A stretch of 64,000 bases of DNA from Castanea sativa (lineage: Eukaryota > Streptophyta > Magnoliopsida > Fagales > Fagaceae). The stretch's first letter is position 1, and each line of letters opens with the position of its first letter. The notes under the pieces were generated by a model, which was given only the letters and a program-made list of their open reading frames with translations, was not told the origin of the DNA and did no database searches. The stretch is taken from NCBI RefSeq assembly GCF_040712315.1, contig NC_134020.1, positions 37,998,751-38,062,750 of the forward strand. The letters are read 5' to 3'. The translations under genes were made by a program, and so were the position numbers. Of the stretch, positions 46,202 to 57,764 are shown piece by piece.

Positions 46202-47989
46202 TTAGTTGATGACTAGCTGAGAATCTCCTCTGATTGTTAATTCCAATCCTTTGAGTAGTGCTTCATACTCAGCCTCATTGTTGGTGGTTTGATACTGTAG
46301 ACGGGCCGCGTACTCCAGCTTGTCACCCTCGGGGGACTTCAGTATAACTCTAATCCCTCCTGCATACAGTGTGGACGATCCGTCTACATTAATCACCCAC
46401 CTTTCAATTCCTTCGTCCTTGTCCAAGTCGTCCTGACTGGGGGTGAACTTTGCGATGAAATCTGCTAATGCCTGCGCCTTTATCGCACTCCTTGGGAGGT
46501 ATCTGATATCAAACTCGCTAAGCTCAACAACCCACTGTACTAGCCGTCCAGCAGCTTCTAACTTGTTCATTGCCTTCTTTATGGGATGGTCTGTTAGGAC
46601 GTTGATAATGTGAGCCTGGAAATAATGCCTCAGCTTCTTGGAAGCCGTGATCAATGCAAAGGCTAGTTTCTCCATCATCGGGTATCGTCCTTCTGCTCCT
46701 CTCATTGCACGGCTTGTGTAATAGACCAGTTTCTGGATTCTCCCCTCTTTTCTGACCAAACCTGAGCTTACTGCGTGTAGGGACATTGCCAAGTATAAAT
46801 ACAGCTTTTCTCCAGGTATAGACGGATTCAACAGCGGCGCTGTCATGAGATATGTCTTCAAGTCTTGGAAGGCCCTTTGACACTCGTCTGTCCACTCAAA
46901 TGCCTTCCTAAGGACTTTAAAGAAAGGCAAACACTTATCAGTAGCTTTCGAGACAAACCTGTTAAGGGTGGCGACCCGTCCGGTAAGAGACTGGACTTCC
47001 TTGATATTTTTTGGTGGTTCCATATTCAGTATCGCCTAGATTTTGTCCAGATTTGCTTCAATTCCCTTGTGCAAAACCATGAACCCCAAAAATTTCCCGA
47101 ACGAAACTCCGAAAGCACACTTGCCTGGATTTAATTTCATGTTGTATCGCCGCAACGTATCAAAAGTCTATTGAAGGTCGTCCAGATGATTTTCCTCGTC
47201 CTGACTTTTTACCAGCATGTCGTCTACATAAACCTCCACATTTCGCCCGATTTGAGGATGGAACATATGGTTAACCAGCCTTTGGTAAGTCGCCCCTGCG
47301 TTCTTCAAACCAAAGGGCATTACCTTGTAGCAATACAACCCTTAGCTTGTAATGAATGAGGTCTTCTCTTGATCCGCTTCATTCATCTGTATCTGGTTGT
47401 AACCTGAGAAAGCATCCATGAAGCTAAGCATTCTGTGACCTGCTGTCGAGTCCACCAGCTGGTCAATGCGTGGCATTGGGTAACTATCCTTGGGGCAAGC
47501 TTTGTTTAAATCAGTGAAGTCCACGCACATTTGCCATTTGTCGTTAGCTTTCTTGACCATGACCACGTTCGCTAACCAATCTGGATAATAAACTTCTCGA
47601 ATGAACTCCGCGGCAACCAACTTCTGTACTTCCTCCTTAATGGCATCGTCTCGCTTAGGAGCGAAAATCCTTTTCTTCTGACGCACTGGTTTTGAATAGG
47701 GACACACGTTTAGGCTATGGGTAATGACACTCGGATCAATGCCAGGCATGTCCTCATGACTCCATGCAAAGACATCGAGGCTTTTCTTCAGAAACCGGAC
47801 CAAAGCGTGTTTTGCCCCCTCTTCCATGCTCGCCCCAATTCTAGTAAACTTCTCAGGCTGGTTCTCGTCCAAAGGGACGTCTTCCAATACTTCAGTGGAT
47901 TCTGCTGCGATCCTTCTCCCGTCTATACTCATTGTCTGTATATGTTCGTCCATCGCCAGCATTGCCAAGTAGCATTCTCTGGCGGCCAA
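46202..47989 (-). pseudogene. Element B reverse transcriptase and RNase H
   Basis: Motifs run in order: CVDFTDLNKACPKDSYPMPR, FMDAFSGYNQI, MPFGLKNAGATYQ, the catalytic YVDD near 47215-47230, GKFLGFMV, then the RNase H domains (VYYTSRAMRGAEGRYPMMEK; VINVDGSSTLYAGG, TNNEAEYEALLKG, GDSQLVIN). Stops lie at about 47342, 47171, 47036 and 46202. Several read as Gln codons changed by one C-to-T transition (for example the stop in DLQxTFDTL). The reading frame is otherwise kept, which suggests decay by point mutation after insertion. Confidence 0.9.
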
Positions 47990-48004
47990 TTGATCTCCTT
48001 GTAC

Positions 48005-48829
48005 TTAGCCTACTCCGTACTCGGTTGGAAATTTGATGGACAAGTGGTAGGTAGAGGTTACCGCCTTCCAGCTATTCAGAGTTGGTCTTCCAATAATTGC
48101 ATTATATGACGATGCATAATCAACAACAAAGAAATTTACTTCCTTGGTTTTCTGCTGTGGATATGTTCCAACGACCACTAGTAATGTGATGGTGCCCACC
48201 GATTGTACCTTCATTCCTCCGAACCCTACCAATGGCGAATTCACTGGTCGAAATTGATCTCGTCCAAGCCTCATTTGCTGGAATGCGGGGTAGTAAAGAA
48301 TGTCTGCAGAACTGCCATTGTCTATCAACACCCTCCTGGTTATGTAGTCAGAAATGAGTAGGGTGATGACTATCGCGTCATCGTGTGGGTGGTGAAGTTG
48401 TCCTGCTTCCTCGTCCGTGAACGTAACAGCCTACTCGTCCACTTCCCTCGTCTTAGGAGGCCGTCTAGATAGCTGGATGTTCTGCACCACCTTGAGGTAC
48501 GTCTTCCTCGACTTAGATGACTGCACTGTCGAGTTTCCTCCTACAATTACCCTTATTTCTCCCAGTAGGGGTCATGATGGCTCTTCCACCTTAGCTTTCA
48601 GTTTCTCATCTCTTTGGTCTCGTCTGAGGAAGTTCCTTAGCTTTCCTTGTCTAATAAGATTCTCTATCTGCTGCTTCAAGTCAAAGCACTCGTCCATGTC
48701 GTGCCCGTGGTCTCTGTGAAAGCGACAGTACTTGCTCCTATTACGCTTGTTGGGATCTCCCTTCATCTTATCCGGCCATTTCAAGGATGCATCATCCTTG
48801 ATCTGCATAAGAACTTGCTCTAGTGGCAT
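48005..48829 (-). pseudogene. Element B zinc knuckle and protease region
   Basis: The stretch carries YCRFHRDHGHDMDECFDLK, a zinc-knuckle-like motif of the Gag C-terminus, and a retropepsin segment VLIDNGSSADILYYPAF with Asp-Asn-Gly at the active site. YASSYNAIIGRPTLN follows, the usual second protease motif. Stops near 48572 and 48430 interrupt the frame. It bridges gag and reverse transcriptase. Confidence 0.82.
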
Positions 48830-48934
48830 GGTCAGGGGCGTGTATTGCTGATTCCTCGCGGAGAAACTTGCCTTCTTCCCATCCTTGTCTTTCCTCTCGT
48901 CTACCCGAGCTTTCTTTGGACAAGGTCCCTGATC

Positions 48935-49930
48935 TTAGTAACGATGGTGGCCCGCTTCCGTGCGCTCTGCCCTTTTTCTTTTCTTGGCTATGATAGCGTC
49001 CTCGGCATTCATGAAATTCTGGGCCGAGAGGACGAGCTCGGCCATAGTCTGCTGTTCCTGCTCGTAGAGCTTATGAATGAACAAGTCAAAATTGACCCCG
49101 TTGTGGAAAGCGGCCAGCAACAACTTGTCATCCATTTCGTCCACTGTCAAGGCTTCCCTATTAAATCGGGTAATAAAGGATCGCAGGCCCTCATTTTCCC
49201 CTTACTCTATAGTCAGCAAACTAGAGGAGGAACGCATGTGGCGCTGTCCTCCAATGAAATTATTGACGAACAACTTACTCAACTCTTCAAACGATCCCAC
49301 TGAGTTTGGGGGTATTTTACTGAACCACACCCGCGCTGGTCTCTTAAGTGTGGTGGGGAAAGCTCTGCACATAATCTCGTCCGGGACTCCTTGAAGGTGC
49401 ATGGTCGTCTTGAAAGTAGCAATGTGATCGCACGGGTTGCGATTTCCATCATACGAATCCAAAGAAGGCATTTTGAATTTTGGGGGTAAGGGATGACTGT
49501 TGATGGAAGCCGTGAAAGGGGAGTCCGTTCGGTGAACCATATCATCCACTGGGTTTGCCTGCCTCATGTTCTCCCTCATCTCTTCCATGGCTTTTCTCAT
49601 CTGGTCCATCTCTCTTTCCAAGTGTGGCACTCTTCTTGAGGCGGTACCCCTTGTCTGATTCTCGGACTCGACATTTTCTCCTCCACCTTCCTAACTCGGT
49701 GCCCGCCCCTCCGTATGCCCCTCTTGGCGCTGCCTCCTAAGGTTGATCTCCCTATTCAACTCCTGATTCTAACGTGTCAGTTCTGCCATAGCGGCAGCCA
49801 TGGATTGTATATGTTGAATAGAAGGCGGTTGCATGACAGGCGCTGACCTGCGATCGCGAAGGGGATTACTAGATGCATCCCTACTCTCCTGGTGGCCTGG
49901 GCTGGTAGCTCTTGATCTTGTTCGAAACAT
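48935..49930 (-). pseudogene. Element B gag
   Basis: Gag probably begins at 49930 (MFRTRSRATSPGHQESR). The capsid core includes PKFKMPSLDSYDGNRNPCDH, MCRAFPTTLKRPARVWFSKI, FEELSKLFVNNF and the continuation RSFITRFNREAL to LLLAAFHNGVN. In-frame TAG stops interrupt it near 49770, 49693 and at 49202-49204. The last separates two parts that are otherwise in the same frame. Confidence 0.87.
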
Positions 49931-50038
49931 TCAGCCTTTTTTCTGGGAAAGGCTAATCCTTGACAACAAAAACACAGTAGAATGAAAAGAACAGTGAAAA
50001 ATGCTCGTTTGTTTGTCGTTCCCACAGACGGCGCCAAC

Positions 50039-50622
50039 TGATGATGCAAAGAAAATCAGTAGGCTGGATGCTTCGAACTTGAAAGGACCATTTGCTTTCT
50101 TGATGGCCTAAAAGACAAAGAAAAGCGATCAAAGGTGACTGGGATCGCCAGCCAAGAACCCTCCGATGGCAAAGTTAGATTTTTCCCTGTATTTTTGGAA
50201 TTCCAACTTTTTGGGAATCGTAAAAACGTACCTTTCATTGGTTTGAACGGGTGTTTATATAGTGTCCTAGGAGCAGTTATTAGAATTGTAACCTCTCCTA
50301 GATTTGAGAAGGTCGGGGGTTCATGGATAATTCCTACAACCGTTTAGGAGTTATATCTTCTCATACAACGGTCACCGGAAGTTATGTGTAAGTCACGGAG
50401 TGGAAAAATGTACTTAGTAATTCCCAAGAGTAAAGGTCTCGTCCAGGGGTCTTCATGTGGACGAATTCCTTCAGGACGGGGATGTGCGCCTCCCTTGGAC
50501 GAGTGATGTAGGTTTGTCCTCGTCCAAGGACTACCATGCGCGTTAGACTCGTCTTAATGCTACCTTCTGGACGACTGCTGGTGTGATGACCATGGACGGT
50601 CTGAGTATCTTCATCCCTATCA
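50039..50622 (-). repeat. Element B 5' LTR with adjacent primer site
   Basis: It matches the left LTR in length (584 bp) and at about 96% of sites. The minus-strand TATA box lies at about 50251-50265. Directly inside, at about 50019-50036, is the minus-strand primer site TGGCGCCGTCTGTGGGAA. Confidence 0.95.
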
Positions 50623-51912
50623 ATTTCTATCACATACTTGCGTCTAGAGGGTGCTTGGATCACCCTCTTACCCATCGGTTTTTTCAGAATTCTGCCTTTA
50701 ATCTTCTTGCCGTTGCCAGGCCATTCCGAGGAGACATTCCTCCTCGGACAACTCCTCGGACCTTTATAGTGCATACTGACTTGTGGGCCTGGAGGCCTTA
50801 ACCAAAAACAAACGGATACCTGTCAATAAAGCCCAAAGCCCAAATGTTTGTTTGGGAATTTTACTCCCCACAACCACCCTAATTCGATTAATCTTTAACT
50901 AAAGCACCACCTTGAACCCATTTCAACTTCACTGGTTTCACGTTGGGCCGCCGCCAGCCATGCCGTGATAGCAACTGAATCAATACAAGGTTGATCTGCA
51001 AGTCAAGAGTCAAGATCCAAATCAATAAAAGGCTGATTTGCCTCGTGACGGAGGTGGAGGAATGGCCAGAGGGATGAGGAAGATGATGCGGTAGAGGAGG
51101 GCGTAAAGCTGAAGGTTGAAGCTCTCTGGTCTACAAATTATTTTGATTTTGATTTTTGGGGTTTTAGTAGTGGAGGTGATGGTTGCAGATCGGTAGTAAG
51201 GTAGTGGAGGGGCTCAAATCGGCGGTGGAGACTAGCGATGGAGGTGGAGAAAGATAGACGCAGCTCAGTGGAGGTGGAGATCAATGGTGTTGGTTGTGTT
51301 TTATGGGTCTGGGTGGCGGTGGTCAGCTAGGCTCAAAGGTGGTTGGTAGATCTGAATTTTTTGGTCATTGGTGGGGTTTGAAGGTGGTGAATCGATGGAG
51401 GATTTTCTTGGTCTATTGTTGTGTTTGGTTGAGTTCTGATGTTTGGTGCTTGGCTAGTTGGGTCCGGTGGAGATGTTTTAGTGTTTTGCTTGAGATGTTG
51501 TGTTTTGGTATTTTTGTAATTGTTGGGTTTTGGTCTCATTTGAAGATTGTTGTGTGTTTTGCATGCAACAATGGCAGAATCTTTTAGATCTGGGTTGGTG
51601 TTCTTGTTCAAGAAACTTTTAGATCGTAATTCATGTGAATTTTGGTTTTTAATTCTGTTTTTATTTAGTTAAAATTATAAATTAATTTTTTAAATTTATA
51701 TGCTGATGTGTCATGGATAACGTGGATTTTTAATAATATTTAAGTCTTCCGTTTGTTACGTCAGATATTTCTGGTTGTTGATTGACGGAAATGACCAAAA
51801 TAACATGTGCTAATTGATTTAGAGACTAAAAGTGGTGAAATTAAAATGTTGAGACCAAAATGAAAAAAAACCAAAATGTAGGGACTAAAAATACATTTAC
51901 GCCTTAATTTAT

Positions 51913-52842
51913 TTTATGTAAAAGTCTGTAATAAAATCTTTAAGGGACTCGGATAATTTTGATATTATTAAAAAATTTTACTTTTATATTTACATATAAT
52001 TATTTTTATTTTAATAATATTATTTATATATAGATATAATTAGGTTTAATAATATTAATAAAATATTATCTTTATCGGCATATAATTAATACATTTTATG
52101 ATTATATATAATTTTTAATTAATCTATGCATGGACATATTATTAGTAAAAAAAATAAAAATATATTACCAATCACATATATTATATGGTCTGACTGGGTT
52201 CGAAGTTAAGACATCTGGGTTGTAATAAAATTTATGGATCATGATATCGTGGATTGGCACTTAGATAAAATAAAAAAGAAGAAAGCGACTGGAAGGAGAT
52301 ATTGAGGGTTAGTCATCAATTTACTTTCTTCTCTGTTATTGTCACTTTCTCATTGTTGTCTGTTTTTTCTTGATATGTTTGTTCCTTCTCTGTCTTATGT
52401 TTTCATGTTTTCCTCTGTTTTGCATTCATGTTTTTTCCTAGTAGAAAATAAATACAAAACTCACATATGACCAAATGGCTGTCCGAATGATTTAGAGAGA
52501 GATTGATGCTCTGAAGTAAGAATGACAGGGGCAGCGCTACCTTGTAGTCAGGGGGGTTCAACTGGTGGTCGAACCGTTGTGTTGAGGCAGGAGCCCAAAG
52601 ACGAAGCAAGTTTACAATGGTTTGATCTGTCCGCTTCAGTCTTTGTTTTGCTGCCCTTGCACAATTGCACACACTCATATTGACGAGAGAGACAGAGAGA
52701 GGGATAGAATGCTGAAGAGAAGAAATGAAAATTTAGCCAAAAAGTAGGATAGAAGTGGAACTAAATACAGTGTTGTTGTTTGAAAGTTTAAATAAAACGT
52801 GTTGGATGTAATAGGTTTTCAAAATGTGTGATGAGTGTGATA
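51913..52842. other. Intergenic AT-rich DNA with one unrecognised small ORF
   Basis: Mostly AT-rich sequence without features. A minus-strand ORF of 91 codons at 52403-52678 begins MSVCNCARAAKQRLKR and is preceded by a CT-rich leader of the kind seen in plant 5' UTRs. It matches no family I recognise, so it may be chance or the remnant of a gene. Confidence 0.4.
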
Positions 52843-52844
52843 TA

Positions 52845-53480
52845 AGAGCATCCACACCAGCTCAGTTAAAAATTTGTAAAATAAAAGAAAGTACAATTTT
52901 TACACATTTTATGCAAAAAAACACCCACATCAGTGGGTGTATAAATAGCCAAAAATGTGGAAATCCATACACGAGCTACAGTACCGTGTAAATATACACG
53001 GCTACTGTAGCTTGTGTATGAATTATTTTATTCCAGGAATAGTTCGCTCCATTTTTCCTCTCTCTTCTCCGTTCTCAACGAACTCAACAAACTCAATATC
53101 ATCCACAGAGAAATTAACACTGATACTCAGTAACAAACTTAGACATACACTTGCTCCAAAAAAAAAAAACACACACACACACAGATACACAAACACACCC
53201 ACGATGCTTTGGTCGGCAGAGCTGCGGATCGGAGTTGGGATCGGTGGTGCTGGGGATCGGAGATCGGAGCTGGGATCGGTGGTGCGTGGATCGGAGATCG
53301 GGGTTGGGATCGGTGGTGCGTGGATCGAAGATCGGGGTTGGGATCGGTGGTGCGTGGATCGGAGATTGGAGCTGAGATCGGTGGTGCGTGGATCGGAGAT
53401 TGGAGCTGGGATCAGTGGTGTTGTGGATCGAAGATCGGAGCTGGGATCAGTGGTGCGTGGATTGGAGATCGCGGCTGGGC
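52845..53480. mobile_element. Second hAT-type non-autonomous element, left part, interrupted by hAT F
   Basis: The left end AGAGCATCCACACCAG matches the terminus of the element at 5570 (AGAGCATCCACATTGA). The inside shares the family habits: CACCCACATCAGTGGGTGTA, an ACGAGCTACAGTACCGTG segment and a GATCGG-rich block. The right end is missing because element F starts at 53481; it should lie beyond F and C, outside the window. Confidence 0.6.
53229..53478. repeat. 34-bp minisatellite, about 7 units
   Basis: Units of the form GGATCGGTGGTGCGTGGATC GGAGATCGGAGCTG recur seven times with few changes (GGGGTTG versus GGAGCTG, TTGG for TCGG, one 35-bp copy). Translation gives spurious Gly/Ser/Trp-rich ORFs on the plus strand. 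The related element at 5570 has GATCGGCGGTGGTG only twice, so this array expanded in this copy or sublineage. Confidence 0.92.
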
Positions 53481-56400
53481 CAGGGGCGGCTCCAGGATTT
53501 TTGTTCAGGGGGTCAATAAGAAACATAAATTATATAAAATCTAAAACAAAAGAGACTTAAATATATCAATATCACAAAAAAAGAAAAAAACATAAAATTC
53601 TACAATTGTCTTCTACGAGGTTTCATATTTTGAAACCGTTGCATGATAGATTCATTATCAATCCTATGAGCTATATCTTTTTCAATGTACACAGTCAAAC
53701 AATCATTCAACCACTGATCCCCCATTCGATTGCGCAATTCATTCTTGATATATTTCATTGCTGAAAAACTTCTTTCCACTGTTGCAGTTGCAACAGGAAG
53801 GGTCAAAACTAACTTCACAAGCAAATATACCAATGGATATATGACATCCTTATTTGTTTCCACCATCTTTCTAGCAAGGTCCTCAATTCCTTTAAGCTCT
53901 AAAAACTCGTTATTGGAGCGCATATCAACAATGTAAGTCTGAAGCTGATTATCAAGTGCCAATACATCTGTCTCGGAAAAATCAGATGGATAGAACTTTG
54001 TAAGATGGGTCAATTTTTGTATATCAAAAGCTGAAAACGAATCACTTGGATTCAAGCAAGCCATACAAAGTAGCAACTCAGTAGTCACCTCTGAAAAACG
54101 ATTATTAAGCTCTTGAAGTTGCAGATCTATGACTTCAAAGAATAGATCAACACGATAGTGATGTAAATTTGTAATTTGTGGGGCGTTGCGTCGTGGCCTC
54201 ACACCAACTACAAATATTTCTTCCATGTTCAAGATAGGAATATCATGCTTGCTACAAAATGTGGATACTTCAGTCAATAGAGCTTCCCATTCATCATCTC
54301 TCATCATCTGTAATCGTTGCTTAGACACTCTGACAAGCGTCATAGCATTTACAATATCTTGATTTTTCTTTTGCAATGCTATTGACAACTCATTTGTGAT
54401 CCCCAAAATATTTTTCATCAAGTGTAAAGCAAAGGAAAATTCAAAAGATAGAATTAACCTTAAAATAGATCGAGCTTCAACTCTTTGCTCAGAGAGTAGG
54501 CTATCCTTTTCAATCATCTCAAGTACATCAACTGTGGAAGAGAACATCAAAATCAAGTTGAGGATTGTCCTATAATGTGATCTCCAACGTGTATCACCAG
54601 CACGTTTAAGACTTGTCTCTTGGTTCAAACCTTGCCCACTTTCAAGTTCACCCAAGTTTAATGCTTCTGTGATTTTTGCAAGTTGTGCATTTCGTAAAAA
54701 TTCTCGTCTTTTACAAGAAGCTCCAACAATAGTTACTATTTTACTAACCAAGCTAAAAATTTCAGCAATATCAGTATGCTTATTAGCAACAGCTACAAGA
54801 GTCAACTGAAGTTGATGAGCAAAGCAATGGACATAAAATGCTGATTTATTCTCCTTCAGAATTAAAGTTTTAAGACCATTGAATTCACCTTGCATGTTAC
54901 TGGCCCCATCATAACCTTGCCCACGTAATCTTGATAAACTCAATGACTATTTACAGAATAAAAATTCAATAGCAGCTTTTAGAGACAAGGCAGAGGTATC
55001 TGCTACATGTACAATACCAAAAAATCGCTCTGTAACAATTCCCTTTTTGTCCACATAACGCAAAACAACAGCTATTTGTTCTTTTATTGAGATATCACGG
55101 GACTCATCAACTAAAATTGAAAAGAACTCACTACCAAGATCTTCGATGATGGCATTGGTAGTTTTATATGCAATTGCATTCACAATATCTTTTTTAATAT
55201 CAGGATGGGTTAGTTTGCTGTTTTTTGGAGTTTTCTGCAATACTTCATTAATAACATCATTATATCTGCCAAAAATTGTACAAGCTCAAGGAAATTTCCT
55301 TTATCACTTGAATCATCAGATTCATTATGACCACGGAAAGCTAACCCCCGATGCAAAAGGAATCTTATGCAATCAACTATTGCATTTAATTGAGTCCGAT
55401 ATATAATTTTATCTTGATTTGACTGCTTAACAAAAACACTTTGAATGTGTTGATTTTGCTTCATTAGATTTTCACCATCCTTAAGAGCTTGGTTATGGGC
55501 ACTATTAACACCTCCAACATGTTGGTCTAACTTTTCTTTCTTATTCCAACTATTGAATCCCTTTGTCACAAAATTATCACCTCCAGATTGCATACCAACA
55601 TCTTGTCTAAATAGGTAACAATATAAACAATATGCAGCATCCTTTTCAATACTATATTCCAACCAACTTTCATACTCTTTAAACCATTTAGGATTAAATC
55701 GACGCATAAGTCCACCAATTTTTGTTTGAGGAAAATCGTGTTTATAAGGTTGACATGGTTTTTTTTGTAAATAATATCTTCTTATTTCATCTCGATCATT
55801 AGGATGATAAAATGAAATCTTTTTTCGTAGCCCAGGGTCTGAAGGAAGATTGTTCACATCAATACGACCATGCTTAGAAGATGAATCTTGAGTAGAAGAT
55901 GAATCTTGAATAGAAGATGAATCTTGCGGCCTACGGGGTTTCCTTATTATAAATTTATTCATAACACTAGCAAAAAAACAAAAAATAAACTATTAGTTCA
56001 TTTGACATTTTTTTCTAATACAATAAATATATTAATTATTTTTGTTAAGTGATTTTTTTGTATTTTTTTAATTTATAAGTTTAAATTTCATTAAATATTT
56101 TATATTTTTATTGTCTTTAGTGTTAGTGTATTGACCAAGTCATATTGCTAACAACCACTCACAACTCACATTCAACAAGATTAAAAGACTAGTCAAATAG
56201 TTGAAGTGATAAGTCATGACTCAAGTCACTCTTATATCAAATCAATCTAACACTCACAAGCTCACAGCAAGTCAGCAACTCTGCCCAAAAGTAAACAAAC
56301 TCACACTATAAATAATAAACTAATAAAATTGCAACTCTGCAACATGCCACCCAAAAGTAAAGAAACTCCCTATAAACTAATAAAATTATAAAAGTAATGA

Positions 56401-57067
56401 GTCCTTAGTCCTAAAAGTCTCTAACCCATTAACCCCTTTGTCAGACTTTTCACTTTAACAGTTTAGAAGTTCATAAATCAGAACACACTCAACACAATTC
56501 TAATGCCACAGCTCCCACATACACACGGTCCAAGATTCAAAGACTCAATAAAAAATAAATAAAAAATCAAAGGATAAATCTACACAGCGGTGATTCATTC
56601 AGACACTCGCACAAATTTAGTGAAATAGCATATCAAAACACTATAAACACACTCTTACAATGAAAGAAAGAGATAAAGAGAGAGTTGAAAAACCAGATCA
56701 AGCAGCGGCAGAAGGCAGACCAGGAGGCGGCGGCGGGCGGAGGTGGCAGATTTTGTGTGTGATGCAGAGGCAGTCTTTTTTCCTTTGGGTTTGGAGAGTA
56801 AAGAAGGATAATGAGAGATTTTGGAGATTAGGCAGCTAGAAATTATTAGGTTTTATATTTTACCCTTTTTTTATTTATGATTTTTCAAATTTTGATTTAT
56901 GGGCTTTTTATTTCTGAGATTAAAGACCTAAATTTTTTTTTGGACTTCTTTTTTTTCTCGGAGTTTAAGTTGGGCTTTAAAAAATAAGGGGGTCAAGATC
57001 ATGGTGAGGGGGTGCAAACTTGTATTGCAGGGGGTTCAAATTTTTTTTTTAAATATTTTATATATAT
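53481..57067 (-). mobile_element. Element F: hAT transposon with TTF-type zinc-finger transposase
   Basis: The left terminus CAGGGGCGGCTCCAGGATTT is typical of plant hAT elements whose product is annotated as zinc finger MYM-type protein 1-like. The transposase gene fills 53600-55962 on the minus strand. The segment 55963-57067 holds its 5' flank and subterminal sequence with GGGGGTTCAAATTT and GGGGGTCAAGATC motifs. The right terminus is absent because element C starts at 57068, so the remainder lies outside the window. Target duplication cannot be tested here. Confidence 0.85.
53600..55962 (-). pseudogene. hAT transposase (TTF zinc finger, DUF4371, hAT dimerisation)
   Basis: Read leftward in three pieces. 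The first (55962-55210, 250 codons) begins MNKFIIRKPRRPQD and holds the TTF-type zinc finger (KKPCQPYKHDFPQ, DAAYCLYCYLF) and the start of DUF4371. The second (55240-54947) has IVDESRDISIKEQ-like catalytic-core sequence (ILVDESRDISIKEQ). The third (54943-53600, 447 codons) has GQGYDGASNMQG, HCFAHQLQL, DTRWRSHYRT and the C-terminal dimerisation domain (LPVATATVERSFSAMKYIKN). Only two lesions are seen: a one-base deletion near 55264 and a TAG at 54944-54946. It is therefore a recent pseudogene. Identity as a domesticated gene is unlikely given the terminal repeat and lesions. Confidence 0.92.
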
Positions 57068-57764
57068 TGTAAGTGCACAATTGCACCTGGACCCAAAGAC
57101 AATCACGGGCTCAGGCCCAATGAGCCTTAAACAATAAAATTTGTAGAGTGTGGGCTTGAAACCTAGGTTAGAAGTACTAGGAGCTTGATAACAGGCTTTT
57201 ATAAACAAACACAAGTAAATAACGAACGATAATGACAAATGGATCTCCTCGGACTTGAGCCGAGGACTACTTCTTTATTATTTCTCTTTCTTCTTTCAGG
57301 ATTACAATTTCTTAATTTCTTTCTTCGTTTTTTGATCCCCCCCTTTTTCTTTGGCCTTTACCCCCCTTTTATACTTCCTTCCCTGATACTTTTTGAACAG
57401 TGACTAGAAGTTTCCACCTCACTGTACAGGGGTCACTTCCCCATTAATGCGGCCAGGGAGGTAGGTGCAGAGTCTTTAATGCGGAGGTGGCAGCCTTTAC
57501 TCTTGATATTTTCTTTAATACTGGTGCATCTAGAAGATTCAGGATGTCCCTTTTTAACCACTAGTCTTTCCAGAGTTGTGCCTTGACCTTTATAATAAAA
57601 TCTTGAGTTCTCTTGGATCTGTCCGAGGTGAAACTCTCCCTCGGCTATATCCTCCGACCCTCGGCGTATGGGCCAACTCATAAAGTTTAAACCTGGAGCG
57701 GGTCGGCCCTCCATGTTACAGCCCAAAGGCCCATATGCCCACTTGGGTCCTTTTACTCCCCACA
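57068..57764 (-). repeat. Element C 3' LTR
   Basis: On the plus strand it begins TGTAAGTGCACAATTGCACC and ends TTTTACTCCCCACA, 697 bp. A minus-strand TATA box (AAGTATAAAAGGGGGG) lies at about 57361-57376. TCCTCGGACTTGAGCCGAGG at about 57246 is the inverted motif pair also found in A and D. Confidence 0.9.

Larger units (their letters stand above)
40440..50622 (-). mobile_element. Element B: full-length Tat-type Ty3/gypsy retrotransposon
   Basis: Two 584-bp LTRs (40440-41023, 50039-50622) with TG...CA ends are flanked by the perfect duplication ATTTC (40435-40439, 50623-50627). The primer site TGGCGCCGTCTGTGGGAA lies two bases inside the right LTR. Gag, protease, reverse transcriptase, two RNase H and integrase follow leftward. 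An antisense multi-exon gene (41389-43610) and a 58-bp tandem array precede the 3' LTR. By eye the LTRs differ at about 22 of 584 sites. It belongs to a different family from A and C: the LTR sequence is unrelated and its recurring motif is GACGA rather than CCGAGGA. Confidence 0.95.
39930..50872 (-). mobile_element. Solo LTR D of a Tat-type element, split by element B
   Basis: The left part (39930-40439) starts TGTAAGAGCACAATTGTACC and resembles the LTRs of A and C. The right part (50628-50872) ends TTTTACTCCCCACA, the same end as the element C LTR. The 5-bp duplication ACCAC flanks it at 39925-39929 and 50873-50877. Joined lengths are about 755 bp, close to the 742 and 697 bp of the other two. 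With no internal region, it is a solo LTR left by recombination. CCTCGGACGTAAGCCGAGG lies near 40110. It was split later by element B, which has its own duplication. Confidence 0.92.
39206..51903. mobile_element. Mutator-like inverted-repeat element, interrupted by retrotransposons
   Basis: The ends are long inverted repeats of about 200 bp. The left start GGACTAAATGTAATTTTAGT and the complement of the right end, GGCGTAAATGTATTTTTAGT, both run on through CCCTACATTTTG and on to TTATTTTGGTCATTTCCGTC. A perfect 9-bp duplication TTAATTTAT lies at 39197-39205 and 51904-51912, as expected for Mutator-like elements. Without the inserted DNA (39930-50877) the element is about 1.75 kb. No transposase is seen, so it is non-autonomous. 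The remaining interior is non-coding. Confidence 0.85.

Noticed and set aside
53023..53560. Overlapping ORFs with Gly/Ser/Trp or Pro/Thr repeats on both strands
   Set aside because: They are translations of the 34-bp minisatellite and all frames stay open for that reason.
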